Under the pieces are notes generated by a model. That model made no database searches and was not told the DNA's origin. It saw only the letters and a list, made by a program, of their open reading frames with translations. A stretch of DNA of 8,000 bases from Pyrinomonadaceae bacterium (GTDB taxonomy: Bacteria > Acidobacteriota > Blastocatellia > Pyrinomonadales > Pyrinomonadaceae): positions 1-8,000 of the forward strand of contig JACMLC010000341.1 of the NCBI GenBank assembly GCA_014379795.1, in the 5' to 3' direction. Of this stretch, positions 1-5,754 are shown one piece after another (position 1 is the stretch's first letter; every line of letters starts with the position of its first letter). Made by a program: the position numbers and the translations under genes.

Positions 1-36
1 GCATCGTTGTTGGGATTGATGAAAGGAAATTAGAGA

Positions 37-136
37 AAGTAAAAAGGTAAAAGGTAAAAGGCAAAAGGAAGGCGGAAACCAACTTTTTAAAAGCTTTTGT
101 CTTAACTTTTACCTTTTACCTTTTACCTTTTTACTT
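37..136. repeat. Long inverted repeat made of tandem heptamers, upstream of the tolC-like gene
   Basis: Bases 37-67 and 106-136 are inverted copies of each other. They match at 30 of 31 positions; the exception is C62 opposite A111. Each arm is a run of the 7-mer GGTAAAA, about three and a half units, with one unit changed to GGCAAAA. The 38-bp centre is unrelated to the arms apart from some AT-rich self-complementary bases around 84-98. No gene overlaps it. As RNA it would form a long, AT-rich hairpin in or just upstream of the leader of the gene at 184. Its class (REP/MITE-like hairpin, or slipped simple repeat that became palindromic) cannot be settled from one copy. Confidence 0.8.
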
Positions 137-183
137 CTTTAGAGTCTTTGCGGTGAATTTTGATTGGCATCATCTTTAAGCTT

Positions 184-2124
184 ATGAGAACAAGGCAACA
201 TATTTATCGCGTGTTGATGACAGGCATGCTGTTGTGCCTGCCGGTTATTGCGTCTGCGCAGCAACAGACGGGTGCGCCGACGAGCCAGCCGCCTGCGCAG
301 AGCATCCCGACATCGGACAGCTTGCCTTCGAGCGGCGGTTCGTTGCCCACTGCGCCCGCTTCAAATATTCAGCCGGGACAAACAATTGTGCCGGGACAAA
401 CGATTACCGCTCCGCCCCTCACGCGCACGCCGGGACGCGAGAGCGTCGCCAGCCCCGCGCCGCAGGAACTCTTGCCGGATGTACCAGCGATTGCGCCCGA
501 CTATCAGGCTCCGCAGCGGCCTTTGCCTGAGATGTCGCGCGTCGGCGTTGACCTTGCCGACCAGAAACCGCTCTCTCTGCGCGAAGCCTTAGAGATGGCG
601 CTCGTCAACAACAAGGACATAGAAGTCGCGCGCTCGAACGTCAAGATTGCAGAGTTTGACTTAAAAGGAGCGCGCGGCATTTACGATCCGCGCCTGACCT
701 CGCTCTCTTATTACGAGCGCAGCGTGACGCCTTCGGCCAGTTTTTTAAGCGGCAGCTCGACCGGCGAAGTCGTCCAATCAGATTACACCGGCACTGTTCG
801 CTTCGAAGGACTCGCGCCGAAATACGGCGGCGGTTATCGCGTGGACTTTTCCAGCATTCGCCTTATCACCAACAATCAATTCACGGCGATCAATCCGCAG
901 TATCCGACCGCTTTGACCTTTAGCTATACGCAACCGCTCTGGCGCGGATTCGGCTTTGACATCAATCGCCGACAGATAGAGGTCGCGAAAAAAAGCTTGT
1001 CTCTGACGGATGCGCAGTTTCGCCAGCGCACGATTGAGACCATCACATCGGTGCAGCGCACTTACTGGGATTTGGTTTACGCGCTGCGCAACTTGCAGAT
1101 ACAACGCGACGCCGTGCGCGACGCGCGCTTGCAGCTTGAGCATAACAAGCGACTCGTACAGGAAGGCTTGCTCGCGCCGATTGATGTGGTTGCGGCGGAC
1201 GCGCAGGTCTCCGGCTTTGAACAGAGCGTCTACACCGCGCTCGAAGATGTCTCGCGCGCCGAGAATAATTTGAAAAATCTGATTGCCGAAAATCGAGACG
1301 CGGCGATCTGGAACGTTTCGCTTGTCCCGACCGATGCGGTTGATTTGACGCCGCCCTTGATTTCTCTGGAAGACGCGATGCAGGCGGCGGTGGAAAATCG
1401 CCCGGAGCTGAAACAGTCCGAAGTCCTGCGCGAGATAAATCAGATTGACCAGCGTTATTTCCGCGAGCAGACCAAGCCGCAGATTGATTTAATCGGCAGC
1501 TACGGCGTGGTCGGCCTCGCCGGAACATTGAATCCCAACGCGAGCAACATTCTTAACAGCACGAACGCACAACTGCGCGACCGTATCAACCAGCTTTCCA
1601 TTCTGAACGGCTTGCAGCCACTGCCTGCTACGCCGCCGCTGGCGGTTCAGGGAGACTTGCTTGGCGGTTACGGGCAATCGCTCTTGAATCTGGGCGCGAA
1701 TCGCTACAACAACTTTCGCGTCGGGGTGCAGTTGAATATCCCGCTCTGGAATCGCACGGCTGAGGCGCAGCTTGGCCGCTCGCTCGTCGAGGGCGGGCGC
1801 ATCCAGACGCAGCGCGAGCAGCTAGAGCAGTTGATACAGGTGGACGTGCGCAACGCTTTGCAAATTGTCCGCACGGTAGAATCAAGGCTGCGCGCCGCCG
1901 CCGCCGCACGCAACGCTTCCGAGCAGCAATACGCGAGCGAGCAGCGCAGGTTCGATGCCGGGCAGTCAACGCTCTTTCTAGTGCTTGAGCGTCAGACCGC
2001 GCTCACGACCGCGCGCGGCAATGAGCTGCGTGCGCAGACGGATTTAAATAAAGCCATCGCTGAATTGCAACGCGCGACCGGCAATTCCCTGCAAGCGAAC
2101 GACGTTATCGTGCGTGTGCGCTGA
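184..2124 (+). CDS. TolC-family outer membrane efflux protein
   Basis: Encodes a 646-aa outer-membrane channel subunit of the TolC/OEP family, the exit duct for tripartite efflux pumps or type I secretion. Residues 1-25 form a signal peptide (basic MRTRQHIYR, hydrophobic core, ASA then QQQ); C18 is not in a lipobox. Residues 26 to about 125 are a Pro/Ser/Thr/Gln-rich linker that includes a PGQTI tandem repeat. Two OEP repeats follow, starting near residue 129 (PLSLREALEMALVNNKDIEV) and residue 393 (ISLEDAMQAAVENRPEL), each with long heptad-rich helices and amphipathic strands such as FRVGVQLNIPLW. The protein is longer than the usual 430-500 aa because of the linker. ATG 184 is preferred over an in-frame TTG at 160 because it gives a clean signal peptide, but neither has a strong Shine-Dalgarno. 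No periplasmic adaptor or pump gene is adjacent, so the substrate is unknown. Confidence 0.93.
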   Translation: MRTRQHIYRVLMTGMLLCLPVIASAQQQTGAPTSQPPAQSIPTSDSLPSSGGSLPTAPASNIQPGQTIVPGQTITAPPLTRTPGRESVASPAPQELLPDVPAIAPDYQAPQRPLPEMSRVGVDLADQKPLSLREALEMALVNNKDIEVARSNVKIAEFDLKGARGIYDPRLTSLSYYERSVTPSASFLSGSSTGEVVQSDYTGTVRFEGLAPKYGGGYRVDFSSIRLITNNQFTAINPQYPTALTFSYTQPLWRGFGFDINRRQIEVAKKSLSLTDAQFRQRTIETITSVQRTYWDLVYALRNLQIQRDAVRDARLQLEHNKRLVQEGLLAPIDVVAADAQVSGFEQSVYTALEDVSRAENNLKNLIAENRDAAIWNVSLVPTDAVDLTPPLISLEDAMQAAVENRPELKQSEVLREINQIDQRYFREQTKPQIDLIGSYGVVGLAGTLNPNASNILNSTNAQLRDRINQLSILNGLQPLPATPPLAVQGDLLGGYGQSLLNLGANRYNNFRVGVQLNIPLWNRTAEAQLGRSLVEGGRIQTQREQLEQLIQVDVRNALQIVRTVESRLRAAAAARNASEQQYASEQRRFDAGQSTLFLVLERQTALTTARGNELRAQTDLNKAIAELQRATGNSLQANDVIVRVR

Positions 2125-2180
2125 AGCTTTCCCGACAAGCTTCACTTGTGCAGCGCCGTGCGACCGTGAAGGCGGTGAGT

Positions 2181-2254
2181 TTCTGGGGTGAGGACAGTGA
2201 TCACCCCAGAACAGGCGCACAGCCCCTAAAGCTGGTGCGCCTGTTCTGTGGTGA
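2181..2254. repeat. Two overlapping, mutually exclusive dyads in the spacer after tolC
   Basis: Bases 2201-2220 and 2235-2254 are inverted copies (19 of 20 match) around a 14-nt loop. Bases 2181-2191 and 2201-2211 form a second, perfect 11-bp dyad with a 9-nt loop. Both stems use 2201-2211, so only one can form at a time. TTCTGGGGTGA (2181-2191) and TTCTGTGGTGA (2244-2254) are near-identical direct copies competing for the same partner. There is no T-run directly after either stem. The region lies in the gap between the tolC-like and nuclease-like genes. It could be a repeat-element remnant or an attenuator-like RNA; the sequence alone does not decide. Confidence 0.7.
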
Positions 2255-2273
2255 AGAGAGTTCGCAGACACTA

Positions 2274-2302
2274 TTGACTTAGGGCGCACGCGGGGGTTAA
2301 AA
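2274..2302 (+). promoter_or_regulatory. Weak candidate promoter for the nuclease-like gene
   Basis: TTGACT at 2274-2279 matches the sigma-70 -35 consensus at five of six bases. A 17-nt spacer leads to TTAAAA at 2297-2302, which is a poor -10 (three of six). A better -10-like hexamer, TATAAA at 2353-2358, has no recognisable -35 at the right distance. Consensus rules from E. coli may not hold in this organism, so this is only a suggestion of where transcription of the gene at 2398 might start. Confidence 0.22.
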
Positions 2303-2384
2303 GAGTGCCTTCAGCAGCGCGACCCTCGCTGCGCTCACGATCTGCCGGCTCGTATAAAAAGCGGCTAGAGTCAGGCTTCCTTTT

Positions 2385-2390
2385 GGAGAA
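2385..2390 (+). promoter_or_regulatory. Ribosome binding site that sets the start at 2398
   Basis: GGAGAA ends 7 nt before ATG 2398. This supports that start over the in-frame GTG at 2305, which lacks such a site and would add a non-conserved-looking basic stretch (MPSAARPSLRSRSAG). Confidence 0.6.
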
Positions 2391-2397
2391 AACTAAC

Positions 2398-2922
2398 ATG
2401 GCTGAATGGGACATCTGCGCTTATAGGGATGTTGCGAGGCACACCTCAGAACTCGAAGCGCTCTCGGAGGGCGGCATTTACACAGGCCATCACATCATCC
2501 CCGATCACTGCTTTTTCTACACCAGCGGGCTGCGAAAATTCGGCGGCGGCAGCGACTTCCTCTGTCCCGGTGTGACCAACTACCACACAGACGACGCGCC
2601 GGTCATCATCGTGACGGCGGACTTCAACGGCGGCAAGTCGCGCAACCACGGGATGATCCACCTGGAGTTCGATGCCGAGGAAAATAGATTCCAGAGGACT
2701 CATCGCTGGGAGTATCAGGAGGCGCGCGCTGCGGCCATCAACAGCATCATGTTCAATTACGCGGGGATGTCGGAAGTCGCTCTGAGCCAGGTGCTCGACG
2801 CCTATTTCAAGGTGACCTGCGGCATCAGAGACACGACCTACTTGCGCGCGGGCGAGCATGGCACGATGCCCGGAATCAAGCCCAGAACTTCGCCGCGCAC
2901 GAAAAGATTCCAGCCATACTGA
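2398..2922 (+). CDS. HNH/Endo VII-superfamily nuclease-like protein (GHH/HHH-toxin type)
   Basis: A 174-aa protein with no signal peptide or membrane segment. Residues 28-39 read YTGHHIIPDHCF and residues 83-92 read NHGMIHLEFD. A Gly-His-His start followed by a downstream HGxxH element is the arrangement seen in polymorphic-toxin nucleases of the HNH/Endonuclease VII fold (AHH, GHH and HHH groups). There, the histidines bind a metal ion and activate water to cut DNA. H31, H32, H37, H84 and H88 are the likely active-site set; the exact subfamily is uncertain. Such domains normally sit at the C-terminus of large secreted proteins; here the domain stands alone. The tail (residues about 155-174) is basic. 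A good ribosome binding site precedes it and a terminator follows, so it appears monocistronic. No obvious small immunity gene adjoins it. Superfamily membership is likely; toxin function is inferred. Confidence 0.6.
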   Translation: MAEWDICAYRDVARHTSELEALSEGGIYTGHHIIPDHCFFYTSGLRKFGGGSDFLCPGVTNYHTDDAPVIIVTADFNGGKSRNHGMIHLEFDAEENRFQRTHRWEYQEARAAAINSIMFNYAGMSEVALSQVLDAYFKVTCGIRDTTYLRAGEHGTMPGIKPRTSPRTKRFQPY

Positions 2923-3001
2923 CCAGAAGCCGCGACACTTAAGCGCAACGCGGCGTTCTTCAGGTCAAAGCCGACAACCGCCGCCGGTCGCGCTCACTCG
3001 C

Positions 3002-3036
3002 AGAGTAGGGGAAGCGCCTTCCCTTACTTTTGCATC
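3002..3036 (+). terminator. Rho-independent terminator after the nuclease-like gene
   Basis: GTAGGGGAAG (3005-3014) pairs with CTTCCCTTAC (3018-3027) across a 3-nt CGC loop, with one G-U pair. Pairing can extend outward through A3004-T3028 and A3002-T3030. TTTT at 3028-3031 follows at once, then a pyrimidine-rich tract to about 3045. It sits about 80 nt past the stop at 2922 and about 80 nt before the next start. It would therefore separate the nuclease-like gene from the DUF5996 gene. Confidence 0.65.
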
Positions 3037-3111
3037 TTTCTCTTAACTTCACAGGACCGTCATTTCTTTGTAATTGAGTAGAAGGTCGGATGCCGCAAGG
3101 GGTAACTCATC

Positions 3112-4017
3112 ATGGAAAATAACTCTCTGAAGACGAACGTTTGGCCTGAGCTGCCTCTGGCAGAGTGGCAGGATACCTATGCGACGCTGCACATGTGGAC
3201 GCAGGTCGTCGGCAAGATTCGTCTGGCGCAAACGCCGCTCGTCAATCACTGGTGGAACGTGCCGCTCTATGTGACTGCACGGGGCCTAACCACGTCCGCC
3301 ATGCCCTACGGCGAGAGGTCTTTTGAGATAGACTTTGATTTCATAGACCATCAGCTTTTAATCAAATGCGATGACGGCGAAACGCGCACCATCGCACTGG
3401 CGCCGCGCACGGTCGCAGACTTTTATCATGAAGTCATGAGCACGCTCGGCGAGCTTGGAATCGAGATCAAGATTTGGACGACGCCCGTCGAGATCGAGAA
3501 CCCGATTCCGTTTGAGAAGGATGACGTGCATGCTGCTTATGATGCGGAATACGCGAATCGCTTCTGGCGCATACTGGTTCAATCTTGCAAAGTTTTCGAG
3601 GAGTTCCGCGCTCGCTTTATCGGCAAAGTCAGCCCTGTGCATTTCTTCTGGGGCAGCTTTGACTTGGCCGTGACGCGGTTTTCCGGCAGGCGCGCGCCGG
3701 AGCGCGTTGGGGCGGACGCGATTACACGCGAAGCTTACTCGCACGAAGTCATCAGCCACGGATTCTGGCCGGGAGCGGGGCCGCTTCAGACCCCTGCCTT
3801 TTATTCTTACACGGCTCCTGCGCCAGACGATTTGAGCGCACAGGCGATCCGTCCCGGGCAAGCGTTCTACAGTAAAGAGATGTCCGAGTTTGTCCTGAAG
3901 TATGACGATGTCCGGCAATCGGAATCGCCCGAAGAAGATTTGATGGAGTTCCTGCAAAGCACGTATGAGGCGGGCGCAAATCTTGCGAAGTGGGACAGAG
4001 AATCACTGGAACGCTAA
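3112..4017 (+). CDS. DUF5996 family protein
   Basis: A 301-aa soluble protein that I recognise as DUF5996, a family of unknown function. Family-typical stretches are WPELPLAEWQDTYATLHMWT (residues about 11-30), a VGKIRLAQTPLVNHWWNVPL block, LYVTARGLTTSAMPYGERSF, IDFDFIDHQL, the HFFWGSFDLAVTRFSGRRAP block near residues 179-198, and SHEVISHGFWPG. Conserved Trp, His and Asp residues are frequent, which would suit a binding or catalytic role, but no reaction is known to me. The length matches the family's usual near-300 aa. AAGGGG at 3097-3102, 9 nt before ATG 3112, is a good ribosome binding site. A terminator lies upstream and a 30-bp inverted repeat begins 10 bp past the stop, so it is probably transcribed alone. 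Confidence 0.88.
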   Translation: MENNSLKTNVWPELPLAEWQDTYATLHMWTQVVGKIRLAQTPLVNHWWNVPLYVTARGLTTSAMPYGERSFEIDFDFIDHQLLIKCDDGETRTIALAPRTVADFYHEVMSTLGELGIEIKIWTTPVEIENPIPFEKDDVHAAYDAEYANRFWRILVQSCKVFEEFRARFIGKVSPVHFFWGSFDLAVTRFSGRRAPERVGADAITREAYSHEVISHGFWPGAGPLQTPAFYSYTAPAPDDLSAQAIRPGQAFYSKEMSEFVLKYDDVRQSESPEEDLMEFLQSTYEAGANLAKWDRESLER

Positions 4018-4027
4018 AGCGGATTGC

Positions 4028-4101
4028 GGTCAGAACCGCCTGCGGTAGCGGGCGGGTTCTCATCATTGAAGACCCGCCCGCTACCGCAGGCGGTTCTGAC
4101 C
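4028..4101. repeat. Perfect 30-bp inverted repeat, REP/MITE-like hairpin
   Basis: Bases 4028-4057 and 4072-4101 are exact reverse complements over 30 bp, separated by a 14-nt loop. The arms are GC-rich (begin GGTCAGAACCGCC, end GGGCGGGT) and themselves contain GCCTGCGGTAGC-like internal symmetry. The element starts 10 bp after the DUF5996 stop and has no T-run, so it is unlikely to be an ordinary terminator, though it could stall polymerase or protect mRNA ends. Either strand reads through as a short PPA(V/T)AGGS peptide, a pattern I recall from spurious ORFs in Acidobacteriota genomes, consistent with a dispersed repeat family. Copy number cannot be judged from this window. Confidence 0.9.
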
Positions 4102-4199
4102 TAAATTGCCATCTCAAAGCGGCAACCCGGCGGCTGCTCTCTCGCGTCTTAATGGCTACTTCTGTATATGAAATTTGTGAGTGAGGGGGAAACTTTGAG

Positions 4200-4406
4200 A
4201 TGAAAAAGCGAAATAAGATTGAAAGCAAGCCAGCCGGGAGCGCAATCGGTTTCGAGAGCAATCCTTTTTATGAGCGATTGCTTGAGATGAAGCAGAACAA
4301 GCCGGACACGTTTAAGACCTTGAGCGCGGTGACGCGCATCGCGCTCGAAGCTTATATCAGAGCCAAAACTTTCTCGACCTCAGAAGTAAGCAAAGCTGCG
4401 GCTTGA
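4200..4406 (+). CDS. Small protein of unknown function
   Basis: A 68-aa soluble, basic protein that I do not recognise. The N-terminus is Lys-rich (MKKRNKIESKPAG). The centre (FYERLLEMKQNKPDTF) and the stretch TLSAVTRIALEAYIRAKTF look like amphipathic helices, and the tail is Ser/Ala-rich. There is no signal peptide, membrane segment or cysteine. Support for it being real: GAGGGGGA at 4183-4190, 9 nt before ATG 4200, is one of the best ribosome binding sites in the window, and the composition looks like a natural protein and not a frame shadow. It lies about 100 bp after the 30-bp inverted repeat and converges on the sigma-factor gene, with 49 bp between the stops. A helical DNA- or protein-binding role is possible but not shown. 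Confidence 0.6.
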   Translation: MKKRNKIESKPAGSAIGFESNPFYERLLEMKQNKPDTFKTLSAVTRIALEAYIRAKTFSTSEVSKAAA

Positions 4407-4455
4407 TTCGCTCTTGCCCTCGCTCTTCTCATCCTTGATGCGCGGATTAAATCTT

Positions 4456-5049
4456 TTATGCTGAGTGGGTCTCACCGACAGCGATAAGCGACTCGCGCAG
4501 TCTCATCATCCCGGCTCGCATCCCTGTCTGCACCAACTGAAGCGAGAGACCGAGCTGCGCGGCGATCTCGTTTTGACGCAGGCCGGAGAAGTAAGCCAGC
4601 TCGATTATTTGTTGTTGTGCAGGCGGAAGCGCGGCAAGCGCCTCGCGCACGATTCTCTGCGGTTCGGAAATCATCTCGTCCGTTTTGGGATTGGTCGTCA
4701 GGGTGCGTCCGGCTATTTTCAAGAGACCCGCCTGACGCTCTTGACTGTCCGCGCTCAGTCGAACAATAGCGCGATGGCGCGCCAGCGTAATCAACCACCT
4801 CAACGGCTCTTCGCGCTTCTCGTCGTATGTGGCGGCTTGCGCCCACGCCTCTTGATAGACAGCCGCCAAAACTTGTTCAGCCGTCTCAGAGTTGCCGAGC
4901 ATCCGCAATAACAATCCGTAGATTAACCCGCATGTCGTATCGTAGAGCGTGGCGAAAGCGGACTCGTCTCCGTGTGCGATGCGCTTGACGAGAGCCGTGC
5001 TGACCCGACCGCGTGTGCGAAGCTCAATAGACCTGCGAGGCGATGCCAT
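4456..5049 (-). CDS. Divergent ECF-type RNA polymerase sigma factor
   Basis: A 197-aa two-domain sigma factor that would direct RNA polymerase to a special promoter set. Region 2 spans residues about 20-95 (LVKRIAHGDESAFATLYDTT, then WLITLARHRAIVRL). Region 4 spans about 135-187 (ALAALPPAQQQIIELAYFSG, LRQNEIAAQLGLSLQLVQTG). The pattern resembles SigK-like ECF groups. Several usually conserved positions differ. The acidic/Gln patch in region 2 is AEQVLAAVY, the usual Asp of RAID is Val96, and the basic pair of the -35 recognition helix (TVKxR) is replaced by LVQTG (Q174, G176). Promoter preference may therefore be unusual. AGAGAG at 5055-5060 precedes the ATG. It is the last gene of a probable four-gene unit, 54 nt after the 78-aa gene. 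No anti-sigma gene is adjacent, so control may come from the upstream receiver and PAS proteins. Confidence 0.87.
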   Translation of the reverse strand: MASPRRSIELRTRGRVSTALVKRIAHGDESAFATLYDTTCGLIYGLLLRMLGNSETAEQVLAAVYQEAWAQAATYDEKREEPLRWLITLARHRAIVRLSADSQERQAGLLKIAGRTLTTNPKTDEMISEPQRIVREALAALPPAQQQIIELAYFSGLRQNEIAAQLGLSLQLVQTGMRAGMMRLRESLIAVGETHSA

Positions 5050-5103
5050 TGATACTCTCTGCTCTTATGAAACGCCATCCGGTATTGAGTGAACACCCCC
5101 GAC

Positions 5104-5340
5104 CTATAACCTTTTAACTGTCTGTCCCGTATCGGTTAAATCTTCGGCGCGCCAGCGAGTGGGCATGCCCCTACTAATGATGCGCCCCTCTGTGTTCAGA
5201 CGGTACTCTGCAAACTCTAATCTCTTCAAACCCTGTGGAGGATAGAGGCTGTACTCATCACTTCTGCTCCGGCGCACGATGAACTCCCTTTTGTCCGGCA
5301 GCGCATAGACGCCGTGCTCACGCAATTTAATTTTCGGCAT
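5104..5340 (-). CDS. Small conserved-looking hypothetical protein (78 aa)
   Basis: A 78-aa protein with no signal peptide, membrane helix or cysteine. The text alternates short strands and turns: KLREHGVYALPDKREFIVRR, a Tyr/Pro segment (YSLYPPQGLKRL), then FAEYRLNTEGRIISRGMPT and a C-terminal WRAEDLTDTG. It looks like a compact beta-rich fold. I have a faint memory of similar short proteins in Acidobacteriota but cannot name a family. The start at 5340 is chosen because the open frame upstream (to 5490) runs antiparallel through the end of the PAS gene and lacks its own ribosome binding site. AAGAAAGA sits ahead of ATG 5340. It starts 25 nt after the PAS gene stop and ends 54 nt before the sigma gene, so it is probably co-transcribed. 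A regulatory role for the sigma factor is possible but only guessed from position. Confidence 0.68.
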   Translation of the reverse strand: MPKIKLREHGVYALPDKREFIVRRSRSDEYSLYPPQGLKRLEFAEYRLNTEGRIISRGMPTRWRAEDLTDTGQTVKRL

Positions 5341-5365
5341 GTCGTTTATCTTTCTTGATAAAAAG

Positions 5366-5716
5366 CTAATCGGCTTTCTTGATATGCACGAGCAAAGATT
5401 TTGTGTGGTCGCCGTTTGTCCGTTCGCTGATGCGCGCCAAAAGGACTCTGACCGGCACTGCGCCGTCTGCGTAGGCGCAGCTAAAGACAAAGCTGTTCGC
5501 CTGCTCGCGGCTCCGATAGAAATTGTCTAGCCGTTGGTGAAACTCTTCGACGTTCAGGAAGGGGGCGACTTCGGAGAAGAAGTTATATCCCTCCACGTCT
5601 GCCGCCAGACCATTTAACTTGTCGTCGCCTTCCAGTCTGGAATACAGCACCGTCCCCACCGCGTCGAGTTCGAGCAAGCCGAAGAGTTTTTGTCGTGAAA
5701 AAATCATACTGCTCAT
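5366..5716 (-). CDS. PAS-domain protein resembling photoactive yellow protein, without the chromophore Cys
   Basis: A 116-aa single PAS domain. The order of elements follows photoactive yellow protein: FGLLELDAVGTVLY (residues 12-25), then LEGD (28-31), GYNFFSEVAPF (43-53), a helix VEEFHQRLDNFY, and two last strands VPVRVLLARISE and SLLVHIKKA. In photoactive yellow protein the corresponding text is GKNFFKDVAPC, whose Cys69 carries p-coumaric acid. Here that position is Phe53, so covalent chromophore binding should not occur. Tyr25 and Glu29 could align with Tyr42 and Glu46 if a one-residue gap is allowed. It has no output domain and no membrane segment. ATG 5716 is preferred over TTG 5737, since GGATGGGGA lies about 10 nt upstream of it. 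It follows the receiver gene by 38 nt. It probably senses a small ligand or protein partner and passes this on by contact. Confidence 0.78.
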   Translation of the reverse strand: MSSMIFSRQKLFGLLELDAVGTVLYSRLEGDDKLNGLAADVEGYNFFSEVAPFLNVEEFHQRLDNFYRSREQANSFVFSCAYADGAVPVRVLLARISERTNGDHTKSLLVHIKKAD

Positions 5717-5754
5717 AAAGTAAAAATCCCCATCCAATCTTGTTTTCCGCTTAA

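Noticed and set aside
37..136. CRISPR-like array
   Set aside because: Units are 7 bp, contiguous and inverted between arms; there are no spacers. The same applies to the 8-bp units at 6569-6667.
160..183. In-frame TTG start extending the tolC-like gene by 8 residues
   Set aside because: It would put MIGIIFKL ahead of a complete signal peptide; ATG 184 gives the cleaner N-terminus.
778..1528. Leftward open frames inside the tolC-like gene
   Set aside because: They are frame shadows caused by GC-rich codon bias, with Arg/Ser/Ala-rich text and no domain signature.
2122..2144. Terminator at the end of the tolC-like gene
   Set aside because: TGAAGCTT/AAGCTTCA forms an 8-bp stem over the stop codon but has no T-run.
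2305..2397. GTG start extending the nuclease-like gene by 31 residues
   Set aside because: The added text is basic and low in complexity, and GGAGAA at 2385-2390 marks ATG 2398.
3112..4017. DUF5996 protein as the immunity partner of the nuclease-like protein
   Set aside because: A 189-bp gap with an intrinsic terminator separates them, and DUF5996 proteins, as I know them, are larger and widely found without toxins.
3752..4261. Leftward 169-codon open frame
   Set aside because: It runs antisense through the end of the DUF5996 gene and across the whole 30-bp inverted repeat; the product has no family-like text.
5341..5490. Longer version of the 78-aa protein starting at 5490
   Set aside because: The extra 50 residues overlap the PAS gene in another frame and read as unstructured shadow text.
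5366..5716. Genuine photoactive yellow protein photoreceptor
   Set aside because: The chromophore-binding cysteine is Phe53, so the known chemistry cannot take place.
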